Assembly: GCA_937924775.1 (NCBI GenBank)
Contig: CALDUT010000010.1
Span: 372,001-436,000, forward strand
Direction: 5' to 3'
DNA: 64,000 nt
From: an uncultured Gemmata sp.
Lineage (GTDB): Bacteria; Planctomycetota; Planctomycetia; Gemmatales; Gemmataceae
In this document: positions 56,385 through 64,000 of the stretch, one piece after another
Position numbering within the stretch: position 1 is the stretch's first letter
Layout of the letters: each line of letters opens with the position of its first letter
The notes under the pieces: model-generated
Database searches by the model: none
What the model was told of the DNA's origin: nothing
Seen by the model: only the letters and a program-made list of their open reading frames with translations
Translations under genes and position numbers: made by a program

Positions 56385-57256
56385 ACATGTAGCTCCTGTT
56401 CCAAGAGAACACCGGTCCGCTGTTTGACTTTGTCGCGTACCAGTGCGATCAGCTGGAGAATGTCGCGGGCCGTACTGCCAGGGTGGGCGATGGCGTAATT
56501 GGAATTACGTTCGCTCAGTTCTGCGGCACCAACTTTAGTTTTGGTCATAGCAGCGCGGTCGATGAGCGACGCGGCCGTCTGCCCTGGCGGGTTGCGAAAT
56601 AGCCGCACTCCGGCTTGGAAGCTCAGCGGCTCGGTCGCTTTGCGAATAATCCACGCCTTGCGCATCCGTTTGACAATCGCCCCTGGAGAATCATTTTCCA
56701 ATTCAAACTCCACCGCGAGAATGACCGGTTCGTCAATGTCGCTGGCGTGTTCATGAAACGTCAGCTCATCGCGATTGCGGACTTGCACAGTCCCCGCTTC
56801 AGTCAGCACTGTGACATTCCGAATCGTTTGGCTGATTTCCGCGGTACGATCGCCAACATTGCAACGCACGCTACCGCCCACAGTTCCGCGAATACCAATG
56901 AGTGTTTCCAACCCGCCGAGCCCAGCCCGCACCGCAAAAGCAATCAAGTCAAACAACTGCCCTCCCCCGCCGGCAATAATGCGGCGGCCTTCACGTTTGA
57001 GGAAAGTAAAGGGTTCAGCAGTTAGGCGAATGACCACACCGGGAATAGGATCATCGCGGACCAATAAATTGAAGCCACCGCCCAACATCCGAACTTGCAG
57101 TTTCTCCTGCCGACACGCCGCCAGCACGGCATTGAGTTCTTCAAGCGTCCGCGGTTGAACCAAATACTGCGCTGGGCCACCTACCTTCAAATGGGTATAC
57201 GGGGCCAAGGGCTGGTCACATTGCGTGATTTCGGGAAACTGCTCGGCCAAGGACAT
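56378..57256 (-). CDS. murB: UDP-N-acetylmuramate dehydrogenase, divergent active site
   Basis: 292 residues. FAD-binding features are clear (LGGGFNLLV; GIRGTVGGSVRCNVG), and the last residues hold the expected Glu (LLEQELH). Yet two family motifs are altered. The catalytic Ser in the usual G-S-V-F(F)-x-NP block is replaced: residues 214-224 read FQAGVRLFRNP, with Val217-Arg218 at the Ser position. The Tyr/Arg FxYRxS block reads FHEHAS. Start 57256 has GGAGGTG upstream. It forms an operon with ftsQ. Function as a MurB is inferred from fold and neighbour, but catalysis by the standard mechanism is doubtful. Confidence 0.85.
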   Translation of the reverse strand: MSLAEQFPEITQCDQPLAPYTHLKVGGPAQYLVQPRTLEELNAVLAACRQEKLQVRMLGGGFNLLVRDDPIPGVVIRLTAEPFTFLKREGRRIIAGGGGQLFDLIAFAVRAGLGGLETLIGIRGTVGGSVRCNVGDRTAEISQTIRNVTVLTEAGTVQVRNRDELTFHEHASDIDEPVILAVEFELENDSPGAIVKRMRKAWIIRKATEPLSFQAGVRLFRNPPGQTAASLIDRAAMTKTKVGAAELSERNSNYAIAHPGSTARDILQLIALVRDKVKQRTGVLLEQELHVW

Positions 57257-57729
57257 CACGCACCTCCTTCGACTACAGTGTATCGCTTCGAACCATTCCT
57301 GAGTATCACCCTCCTGTCTCAAGAAAAACTGCCCGAAATTCTTTGCAGAATTCGTGATGAACAGCCCTGAGAGGGCTGGTAGTACAAATTACCATCTGTA
57401 CTAATGAATATGAGCAATGATCCGGAAAATGCAAATCGGTTTTGGCATTTTGGGGGAATTTTTTTCCAGAAAACCAGCCACTCCAGCCGGGCGAATCCCG
57501 AACCTTCGTGACAGAAATATCGTTTGTGGTCCGTCCTCGTCATGGCTAACCTGTGACCGGCTGTGGTCAAGCTGTGAGCAGTTTTACGCCCAAGGTTTCT
57601 GGAAACAGTCGACTTTTCACACGCAATAGCGCGGCACGTCATTTGCCTTCTGCGTCCACACTTGTTGATTCAAGGGCAATGAGTCAACAGATCATCTGAG
57701 CATGGGAATTGCCTTCGGGAGAACGCCAT
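57257..57729. promoter_or_regulatory. 473-base divergent intergenic region with two adjacent inverted repeats
   Basis: Between murB and a DUF1559 gene. CAGCCCT-GAG-AGGGCTG (57362-57378) is directly followed by TAGTACA (57380-57386) / TGTACTA (57397-57403) with a 10-base gap, an operator-like pair. Open frames in this gap have no Shine-Dalgarno or family match and were not called. Confidence 0.4.
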
Positions 57730-58743
57730 ATGGTTGACAAGCGGATTTCACCATTGAAACAAGCATATCACGCCTTCACGCTTATCGAATTGTTAGTGGT
57801 CATTGCCATTATCGCGATTCTGATCGGTTTGCTGCTTCCAGCCGTGCAGAAAGTGCGCGAAGCCGCTGCCCGAATGACTTGTCAGAACAACTTGAAGCAA
57901 ATTGGGCTGGCACTTCACAACTATCATGGAGCCGTCGGACATTTCCCCCCGGGCTTCACCAGTGTCAGCCACCCGGGGAACGTGAATTGGCGAACCCTGA
58001 GCACGACCGTGCCCGGTTATTACGAACCGGGGTGGAGCTTTTTTGTGTATATCTTGCCCTATCTCGAACAAGACAACCTGTATCGTCAGTTGGACCTGAA
58101 CTTGCCAATTCTGCATGGCAACAATGCCATTGCTCGTAGCGATGCGGCTCTGGTGCGAACCTATGTCTGCCCCAGTGATACCAGCCCTAAGCTAATTGAC
58201 GTTTGGGATTTTGGAGAATCGAGTACCGCCGTGACCCTCTCCGGTTCCGGAATTCTCCTCACCCGGGCCCCGGTTTCCTCCTACACCGGCGTACTGGGCA
58301 CCAACGACCACGAGGAGAATGGCGCTTTCAACGGCATGGTGTTCCGCAACAGTCGCATCCGGTTTGAGGATGTTGCCGATGGAACCTCGAATACCTTGTA
58401 CATTGGTGAACGAATGAGTCGCATGGCTGAAGCGACGTGGCTTGGCACTATCACTGGCAGTGAGGTGGTTCACACCGAGGGTTGGTGGCAACGCATGGGT
58501 TATCCGCACCGGTCTTTTAATTACCGGCCGGCGAATTTACATGTCACCTGCCACATTCGCAGCAGTAAACCGAATGTCTTGTCGAATAGCCCTAGCGGGT
58601 TCATGTCTCCCCATACCAACGGCTGCAATTTCTTGAATGTCGATGGTTCGGTGCGATTGATCACCGATGGCGTCGATCTGAACACTTTCCGGGCGCTAGC
58701 CACCCGCGCCGGTGGCGAAGTCATCAACGGCAACGCTTTCTGA
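57730..58743 (+). CDS. DUF1559 (type II pseudopilin-like) protein
   Basis: 337 residues from the ATG at 57730 (GGGAGA upstream; TTG 57709 is the first codon in frame but less likely). Leader [52 protein letters not shown] and the H-X9-DG block [17 protein letters not shown], ending [17 protein letters not shown]. No lipoprotein gene follows here; a GC-rich imperfect hairpin lies at about 58765-58797 and may terminate it. Confidence 0.94.
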   Translation: MVDKRISPLKQAYHAFTLIELLVVIAIIAILIGLLLPAVQKVREAAARMTCQNNLKQIGLALHNYHGAVGHFPPGFTSVSHPGNVNWRTLSTTVPGYYEPGWSFFVYILPYLEQDNLYRQLDLNLPILHGNNAIARSDAALVRTYVCPSDTSPKLIDVWDFGESSTAVTLSGSGILLTRAPVSSYTGVLGTNDHEENGAFNGMVFRNSRIRFEDVADGTSNTLYIGERMSRMAEATWLGTITGSEVVHTEGWWQRMGYPHRSFNYRPANLHVTCHIRSSKPNVLSNSPSGFMSPHTNGCNFLNVDGSVRLITDGVDLNTFRALATRAGGEVINGNAF

Positions 58744-59033
58744 AATCTTTTGATAGGCTCTCCCCCCGCCGGTGGGCTATCAGCCACGCCGGCCTTTCTA
58801 GTTTACATTCAAGTGTGGCGGTTCAGCCGCGAGACGCTCGGGTTGGCATTCTGGCCAGCATTTGCGTTGGGGCGTATTGCCGCGTGCGGTCAACCGATCT
58901 GCCGCCGGGCACGGAGTTACACCGATTTGCACTGCTGACATAGTTGTGAGAACATCCGAGCAGTTGACGCAACCCCCTGAAACGACAGAGCCCGGCGCGG
59001 ATTCGCACCGGGCTGCATCGGGTTGGCACGGAG

Positions 59034-59106
59034 TGGGCAGTCGCGGGGTTGAACCGCGGACCTAGCGATTTTCAGTCGCTCGCTCTACCAACTGAGCTAA
59101 CTGCCC
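59034..59106 (-). tRNA. tRNA-Phe (anticodon GAA)
   Basis: Minus-strand cloverleaf: acceptor GGGCAGT/ACTGCCC, D arm GCTC-AGTTGGTA-GAGC, anticodon stem AGCGA/TCGCT around CTGAAAA (anticodon GAA, phenylalanine), T arm CCGCGG-TTCAA-CCGCGG-like. The discriminator is A and CCA is not encoded. Preceded by a strong promoter. A GC-rich hairpin at 58989-59014, 20 bases past its 3' end, may terminate it. Confidence 0.97.
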
Positions 59107-59449
59107 AAGGCCAGAGCATACTGATTTATAAAGGTCTCATGCAGGAGCGTCAACTACGGGAAAGAGGACTTTTCCACCGTCGAGGTTCGCGGCCTGAAAA
59201 CGCTCGACCTGCAGCGAGTCAGACGATATGAGAATCTTTCGGTTGATGGCAGTTCTCCCCTCAAGTCTGCAGGGTTGGCGTTTCGGAAATCCTCAACCTG
59301 CATCGGCACTTTCGTCCCCAAGAACACGAATCTATTACAAAGAAATTTCATCAAAAATATGAAAATTCCACTGGTGATTGCACAACATATTGTGGTAGGA
59401 TCTGATATTTCTCAATCACAGTCAGCATCCGCCCCAGGATCGAATCTGT
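59107..59449. other. 343-base region upstream of the ECF sigma gene
   Basis: Apart from the tRNA-Phe promoter, no gene seen. Presumably contains the ECF gene's promoter; an AT-rich stretch at about 59340-59420 is unassigned. Confidence 0.5.
59125..59153 (-). promoter_or_regulatory. sigma70-type promoter for tRNA-Phe
   Basis: On the minus strand: TTGACG (59153-59148), a 17-base spacer, TATAAA (59130-59125), about 19 bases before the tRNA 5' end. Near-consensus sequence with ideal spacing. Confidence 0.75.
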
Positions 59450-60067
59450 ATGACCGATCCACCCTTGAATACTGCGGGCCTTCAGGAGTACATACAGCGT
59501 TGGCAAGCAGGCGATCGCAGCGGCGCGGATGAACTGCTCCGCGTGACCGGCCGCCGCTTGGAAAAACTCTCCCGCCGCATGTACCAAACCTTCCCCAACA
59601 TTCACGACCAAGCCGATAGCGGGGATGTTTTTCAGAATAGCATCATCCGGTTCCTGACCAGTTTGAAGAAACTCCAACCGACTTCGACCCGCGACTTCTT
59701 CAATCTCGCGGCGGTTCACATTCGCCGGGAATTGCTGGATATGGCGCGTCGTTGTCGCAAGAAAACGATACTGCCCCTCGGCCACCCGGACGACAGCGAT
59801 AGCCCTTCACCTTGCCAATTTGCGTCTTTGGAAATCGAACCCACGGAGGATTTCGAACTGTGGGTGCGTTTTCACGAAGCGGTGGATCGACTGCCGCTGG
59901 CTGAGCGGGAGATAGTCGGTCTGGTTTTCTACCACGGTTGGACACATGCCCGTATCGCCGAGCTTTTTGCTGTAAACGAACGCACCATCCGTCGGCGATG
60001 GGCGAGTGCTTGCGAGCGATTGCGCAAGATTGTGGGGAAGGAACTACCCGACAGTCCCGGTCACTGA
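59450..60067 (+). CDS. ECF RNA polymerase sigma factor
   Basis: 205 residues. Region 2 (about 25-100, including ELLRVTGRRLEKLSRRMY and DVFQNSIIRFLTSL) and region 4 (about 140-200, RLPLAEREIVGLVFYHGWTHARIAELF with the HTH VNERTIRRRWASACERLRK). A C-terminal extension or anti-sigma is not seen next to it. AGGAT lies nine bases before the ATG. Its last 24 bases overlap the 3' end of selB on the opposite strand. Confidence 0.9.
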   Translation: MTDPPLNTAGLQEYIQRWQAGDRSGADELLRVTGRRLEKLSRRMYQTFPNIHDQADSGDVFQNSIIRFLTSLKKLQPTSTRDFFNLAAVHIRRELLDMARRCRKKTILPLGHPDDSDSPSPCQFASLEIEPTEDFELWVRFHEAVDRLPLAEREIVGLVFYHGWTHARIAELFAVNERTIRRRWASACERLRKIVGKELPDSPGH

Positions 60068-61984
60068 TGCTAGAACCCGCAGGTCCCCGTCGCGGCGGGT
60101 CAGTCCGATCCGATCGAGGTATTCACACAACGGCACCGCGTATTTGCGTGTGGTACCCAGCAGGTCGCGGATTTCAGCCACGGTTAAACCAGGGCTGTGT
60201 TCGAGCCGCTGGCGAATCAACTGCCGCATCTGTTCTTCGGCTTCCGCGGCCAGATAGATGTTATTGGTAATCTTCACTAGCAGACCCTCGGCACAAGCCA
60301 CTTCAAAGATGTCGTTGAGGGCGGAGGCATTACCACCGGCCTGATTGACGAATTCTTTGGGTTCCGGGGGCGTGAAATGGGCGGCACGGTGAACTTCTAC
60401 GATCTTGTCCTTCAATTTTCTTTGATTGACACTGAGTTTGGGTTTGAAATCCGCACGGGCTATCCGACGTGCATTTCCCACCAACTGCCGCATCGCTATC
60501 AAACGATCCACAACCGCTTGGAGTAACTCAGGGTCGCCGACGAAATCGAGAAGGGCCAACACCTGTTGGCGATCGTGCGAAGTTAACAGGGGCTGTTCCG
60601 CGTGCAATCGGGCCAACGTTTCCATCAGGTGCTGTTCTAATTCGGTCACGCGATCGGCGTGAACCAGGACCGATCGATGGGAACTCAGCGTGAACTTCAC
60701 CAATTTCCCAGCGGCGAGAAGCTCTTGCGGCATGTTCAGAATCTGGTCAGGCCGTAGGCCCGCTTCTCGGACCCAATCGGTGGGTGCGAACCCGTGGTAA
60801 CCGGCGAACCACGCTACGGCCAACGCCCGTTGGACCTCGGACGCGGACGCTAACCGCTCGATTTGCTCGATTGTTTCAATATGTCGACGACGGATTTTCC
60901 GTGCCGTCGGTTGAAGAACACGGCCACCGCCCAACGTATGTTCCGCGGAACTATCCCGCAGAATGAAGGGTTGCCCCCAAACCACGGTCACTGGCTCCTC
61001 CGCAAACAATTGCCCCAACCCGCGTTCGCCAGGGTTGAGTGTATCGCAATCCAGAAGCGACACGGTAGCCATCACCTCCGCGGTTCCGACATGCAACCGC
61101 ACTGGTAAACGATGCTTGAGCGGGTGACGGGCTTGAGCCGAAGCATGCAGTTGTACAGTCGTCACCTTTGTGGGCCGCAAATACCCCGGCGTGGCCAATT
61201 CCTGGCCGCGACGAACCCGCTCCAAGGGCACCCCAGCCAGGTTGATCGCGGCTCGCTGACCCCGATGAACCTCGGCAACCGGTTGGCCGTGGTTGTTCAA
61301 ATTCCGTACACGGACCATTTCCATCTCGCCATTCCCCACATGCCACGCCAGCTCGTCCCCCACGCGAACGCAACCACTGACAATAGAACCTGTTACAACG
61401 GTGCCATGCCCCTGCACCACGAACGCTCGGTCGATGGGCAGGCGAAACCATTCTGCATTTGGCTGCGGTTCGACTTGCCGACAGAGTTGGGCCAAAGCCG
61501 CCTTCAATTCCTCCAACCCCAAGCCGGTATGGGCCGACGTCGGGATGATCGGGGCTTGTTCCAGAAACGTTCCCTGGACCAATTCCTGGATTTCCAACGC
61601 GACTACGTTCCGGGAGGTCTCGTCCACCAGATCGGCTTTCGTCAACGCGATCACACCGTGGCGAATGTTCAAGAGTTGCAGAATTTCGAGGTGTTCGCGG
61701 GTTTGGGGCATGATCCCATCGTCGGCGGCGACCACCAGTAAGGCACAATCAATCCCCGTTGCACCCGCGAGCATGTTTTTGATGAACCGCTCATGCCCGG
61801 GAACATCGACGATGCCCAGCCGGACACCATCGAGCTCCAGGTGCGCAAAACCGATGTCGATGGTGATACCCCGAGCTTTTTCTTCGGGCAAACGGTCGCA
61901 ATCAATACCCGTCAGGGCTTTCACCAAAGACGTCTTGCCGTGGTCGATGTGCCCGGCAGTGCCAAGAATCAGGTCGCGTGGCAT
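60044..61984 (-). CDS. selB: selenocysteine-specific translation elongation factor
   Basis: 646 residues. GTPase domain: G1 GHIDHGKTSLV (11-21), effector RGITIDIGFAHL, G3 DVPGHERF, G4 TKADL, then EF-Tu-like domains II and III, and a C-terminal region with several winged-helix units (about 370-640) that bind the mRNA SECIS hairpin. EF-Tu paralogs lack that tail, so the SelB call is good. AAGGA precedes ATG 61984. It implies selenocysteine decoding. selA, selD and tRNA-Sec are not in the window, and no selenoprotein was seen. Overlaps the ECF sigma 3' end by 24 bases. Confidence 0.92.
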   Translation of the reverse strand: MPRDLILGTAGHIDHGKTSLVKALTGIDCDRLPEEKARGITIDIGFAHLELDGVRLGIVDVPGHERFIKNMLAGATGIDCALLVVAADDGIMPQTREHLEILQLLNIRHGVIALTKADLVDETSRNVVALEIQELVQGTFLEQAPIIPTSAHTGLGLEELKAALAQLCRQVEPQPNAEWFRLPIDRAFVVQGHGTVVTGSIVSGCVRVGDELAWHVGNGEMEMVRVRNLNNHGQPVAEVHRGQRAAINLAGVPLERVRRGQELATPGYLRPTKVTTVQLHASAQARHPLKHRLPVRLHVGTAEVMATVSLLDCDTLNPGERGLGQLFAEEPVTVVWGQPFILRDSSAEHTLGGGRVLQPTARKIRRRHIETIEQIERLASASEVQRALAVAWFAGYHGFAPTDWVREAGLRPDQILNMPQELLAAGKLVKFTLSSHRSVLVHADRVTELEQHLMETLARLHAEQPLLTSHDRQQVLALLDFVGDPELLQAVVDRLIAMRQLVGNARRIARADFKPKLSVNQRKLKDKIVEVHRAAHFTPPEPKEFVNQAGGNASALNDIFEVACAEGLLVKITNNIYLAAEAEEQMRQLIRQRLEHSPGLTVAEIRDLLGTTRKYAVPLCEYLDRIGLTRRDGDLRVLASVTGTVG

Positions 61985-62112
61985 GGTGAGCTGTCCTTTT
62001 CGCAATCGTTGCCAGAATTGTATTCTGTCTGTGGGCGTGAAGTTGCTGTAGCCACAAACAACTGGTTTGCGGTAGGCTATCACGAAAGCCACGAACTGGA
62101 TGAGACGAACCG

Positions 62113-62703
62113 ATGATTGGAACCCAGCTCAACCCGCGGCAGTTCCTGGCCCGTGTGGCAGAAGAATTGGCCCGCGTCGATCCCCAGGAAATTCAAAAGC
62201 TCGCCGATTTGATTTACGAACGCTACCTCAATGGACGGTTCGTCTTTCTCATCGGCAACGGTGGCAGCGGCTCGAACGCGTCCCATTTTTGTGAAGATAT
62301 GGGCAAAGGCACCTTGGCCCGCTCATTCTTCGACGACGACACAAAAAAACGCCTCAAAGTCCTCAGCCTGACCGACAATACACCCTACATCCTCGCGTGG
62401 GGTAACGACGAAGGATTCGACCGCGTTTTTGTCGAGCAATTGAAGAATCTGGCCTCTCCGGGTGATCTCTTGGTGGCTATCAGTGGCAGCGGCAATAGCC
62501 CCAACATCCTACGGGCCGTGGAATGGGCTAACGCTAACGGTTTAACCACCTTCGGCTGCACCGGCTTTAGCGGAGGGAAGCTCAAAACACTCGCCCATCA
62601 CGGTTTCCACGTCCCGCTGGACGACATGGGGATTGTCGAATCCATCCACCTGACGGCTTTCCATTGGGTGGTGGATGATCTTTATCGACGTATATCCCTG
62701 TGA
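62113..62703 (+). CDS. gmhA: SIS-domain sugar phosphate isomerase (GmhA-like)
   Basis: 196 residues, standard GmhA length. SIS fold with [40 protein letters not shown] and the active-site [16 protein letters not shown]. GmhA turns sedoheptulose-7-phosphate into D-glycero-heptose-7-phosphate for lipopolysaccharide heptose. Divergent from selB (128 bases) and convergent with lptE. Other heptose genes are not visible, so a DiaA-like alternative remains possible. Confidence 0.85.
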   Translation: MIGTQLNPRQFLARVAEELARVDPQEIQKLADLIYERYLNGRFVFLIGNGGSGSNASHFCEDMGKGTLARSFFDDDTKKRLKVLSLTDNTPYILAWGNDEGFDRVFVEQLKNLASPGDLLVAISGSGNSPNILRAVEWANANGLTTFGCTGFSGGKLKTLAHHGFHVPLDDMGIVESIHLTAFHWVVDDLYRRISL

Positions 62704-62730
62704 AATCGAGACTTCCGTGGCACTAGTCCA

Positions 62731-63420
62731 TCACCAGCTTTTTTCCATCATCGAAACGATCTGCACGGCGATCTGATTGTGAACGCGAGTTGCGGCCGAG
62801 GCGTTCGTTTCGCCCAATTCGGGGAGCATGCGCCCGGTGGCGACGATCCGCACAGGCACCGGGGCTTCGATCTCGGGCAACACTGGCGGCAGTTCAACTG
62901 TCGGATCAAACGGCACTGGTGGTCCGTCGATTGCAGGGTTGGGAACCGTGCGGCCCGGGATGGGACGTTTCCGCGGATTAGAAAGGATGGTTCCGTCGCG
63001 AAGATCCCGCCACACAACATCCACCGCCACAACCAATTCAGCCTCCCGGGTCAGGTTCAACTGGTTGCGGTTGAGTAAGTTGTGCTGAATCGAGACAATA
63101 TTGCCCAGAAGTTCGGTATCCGCGGTGTTGTAATCCGAGCTGACGCGAAAACTGGTGGTTTTTCCGATCTCCCGAATGACCGCTTGCGTCACATCCACCT
63201 CAAAACCCCGATAGGGGGTTGTCTGAAAAGCGCGATTGTTGAACAGCGGGACATAAACCGTTTTGATGTTCGGGTCGTAAAGCGCATCGGCCCCTACATG
63301 ATAGCCCAGAATACTGAAACCGCCCCGGCAACCGCAGAGAGCCGCCAGGGGAGCCCAAACTGCCCAGCGGAGAACCGATCGACGATGGAGCGGTTGTTGA
63401 ATCATAAAACGTAAGTTCAT
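62731..63420 (-). CDS. lptE: LptE-family lipopolysaccharide-assembly lipoprotein
   Basis: 229 residues. A signal sequence ending LCGC (lipobox, Cys31), then the LptE pattern: GYHVGADALYDPNIKTVYVPLFNNRAFQTTPYRGFEVDVTQAVIREI, TADTELLGNIVSI and the C-terminal AATRVHNQIAVQIV helix. Plugs the LptD barrel in the outer membrane. 45 bases downstream of the BamD-like gene on the same strand, so probably one operon for outer-membrane biogenesis. Start 63420 or the Met five residues later. Confidence 0.9.
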   Translation of the reverse strand: MNLRFMIQQPLHRRSVLRWAVWAPLAALCGCRGGFSILGYHVGADALYDPNIKTVYVPLFNNRAFQTTPYRGFEVDVTQAVIREIGKTTSFRVSSDYNTADTELLGNIVSIQHNLLNRNQLNLTREAELVVAVDVVWRDLRDGTILSNPRKRPIPGRTVPNPAIDGPPVPFDPTVELPPVLPEIEAPVPVRIVATGRMLPELGETNASAATRVHNQIAVQIVSMMEKSW

Positions 63421-63465
63421 ACAACGCTAGGATTGAGGGAGCTTGCCCGATTGTTGGGGTAGCCA

Positions 63466-64000
63466 TCAGGGCCGGAGATCGTAGGCACCCCCTATGGGCG
63501 GTGCTGAGCCACCCGCGGGGACGACATTCGGATCGGCGCGCGGGCGGTCTTTTTCTTCCACCGGTCGGCTGCGGCCGAGAACTTCATGGATTTTGTCTTT
63601 AGCGATAGCGAAAGGATCGATCCCCGGGTCGGGGCGGCCTTCTTCCATCCGTTTGAGCAAGTAGGCTTGCCGTTCCTGGGCCATGTCCGCGTAGGGCGTT
63701 CCAGCGTACCGTCGTTTCACCAGTTCGTAGTAGAAGACTGCAGACCCCCCGTGCCCCGTGCGCCGATAGTATTCGGCCATTTCGAAATCCTTTTCTGCTT
63801 GTTGGGCACGGATGGCGAATTTAGCCCGTGTGAGTTTCGCGGCCATTTCCTCATTTTTGGTTAACTCGGGAACACTGGCTTCCGCCATGTGAACCAACTG
63901 CAAGGCTTCGGCACATTTCCGACCATCGTACACGGCTCCTCCGGTGGCGTTGTTTTTGGCTTGAATGGCCAACGCTATCGCCTGCGGCCGCAGTGGGCTG
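63466..64000 (-). CDS. BamD-like outer membrane assembly lipoprotein, N-terminus beyond window
   Basis: The frame is open to the window edge (about 177 residues visible). Helical TPR-like repeats, with AEKDFEMAEYYRRTGHGGSAVFYYELVKRRYAGTPYADMAQER like the BamD (YfiO) pattern of 'Y..G....A..Y...ll..yP.s.y.'. Acidic-Pro rich C-terminal tail. It starts upstream of the window. The next gene is lptE 45 bases downstream, matching an outer-membrane biogenesis role. It may alternatively be a generic TPR lipoprotein. Confidence 0.75.
   Translation of the reverse strand, partial: SPLRPQAIALAIQAKNNATGGAVYDGRKCAEALQLVHMAEASVPELTKNEEMAAKLTRAKFAIRAQQAEKDFEMAEYYRRTGHGGSAVFYYELVKRRYAGTPYADMAQERQAYLLKRMEEGRPDPGIDPFAIAKDKIHEVLGRSRPVEEKDRPRADPNVVPAGGSAPPIGGAYDLRP

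Noticed and set aside
57319-57642. Minus-strand open frame of 107 codons between murB and the DUF1559 gene
   Set aside because: Unlike any family I know, no Shine-Dalgarno, and it runs through inverted repeats that look regulatory.
58765-58797. Hairpin after the third DUF1559 gene as a terminator
   Set aside because: The stem is interrupted and the T-run is short, so I only mention it inside the gene entry.
1-64000. CRISPR array, intact insertion sequence, prophage or biosynthetic cluster
   Set aside because: No regularly spaced direct repeats, transposase, integrase, phage structural or NRPS/PKS domains were seen on either strand.
1-64000. In-frame TGA selenocysteine codons, prompted by the selB gene
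   Set aside because: No gene showed an interrupted frame with a Cys/Sec-type motif and a following hairpin; the broken frames at 2579-3299 are DUF1559 decay.

Overview
This window reads as chromosomal DNA of a planctomycete, most likely Gemmatales/Gemmataceae-like. That call rests on family content seen by reading the translations: three intact DUF1559 (type II pseudopilin-like, H-X9-DG) genes plus a decayed fourth, a DUF1549/DUF1553 cytochrome (PSD1 type) next to a DUF1501 protein, a BBP7-like outer-membrane barrel, a DUF6159 membrane protein, an FHA-GAF-sigma54 activator and a FecR-like/anti-sigma-like membrane protein. There is no rRNA, CRISPR array, intact insertion sequence or prophage. 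Most genes are single or in pairs, with frequent strand switches.

Layout. 1-10.2 kb (mostly minus): 3' part missing fabH, a secreted hypothetical, a degraded DUF1559 gene, rplU, citrate synthase, an MlaE permease, a site-2 protease, mgtE, panC and a CYTH protein. 10.3-17.4 kb: Rieske protein, anti-sigma/FecR/HEAT-like protein, ceramidase-like hydrolase (probably TTG start), glycerate 2-kinase, PHP phosphoesterase, acetyltransferase. 17.5-23.2 kb: DUF1501 + PSD1 pair, tRNA-Val with its own promoter and terminator, WD40 protein. 23.4-32.2 kb: sigma54 activator, polyprenyl-P sugar transferase, lipoprotein + DUF1559 pair, recJ, a Cys/Pro-rich protein, an XRE regulator. 32.2-42.9 kb: gltB, a 36-residue membrane microprotein, an HtrA protease, a DksA/TraR protein, an uncertain ORF, an NrnA-like DHH phosphoesterase, a second lipoprotein + DUF1559 pair. 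43-51.4 kb: rhomboid protease, PLP aminotransferase, DUF6159, BBP7, ATP-grasp ligase, TIM-barrel epimerase, PH-like membrane protein. 51.5-64 kb: small Cys-rich secreted protein, ispH, an oxidoreductase translationally coupled to a tail-anchored unknown plus a Nudix-like protein, ftsQ-murB, a third DUF1559, tRNA-Phe, an ECF sigma factor overlapping tail-to-tail with selB, a SIS isomerase, lptE and the C-terminal part of a BamD-like protein.

Together these cover core metabolism (fatty acid, citrate, pantothenate, isoprenoid, glutamate synthesis), envelope building (murB/ftsQ, LptE, BamD-like, MlaE, BBP7, polysaccharide priming) and several planctomycete-specific secreted or pseudopilin-like proteins. 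I did not find an obvious new multi-gene defence or biosynthetic system. The most unusual items are a MurB lacking the usual catalytic serine motif, the decayed DUF1559 copy, the coupled oxidoreductase/tail-anchored/Nudix-like cluster, a short membrane microprotein, a duplicated anti-sigma-like module, and selB without a visible selenoprotein.
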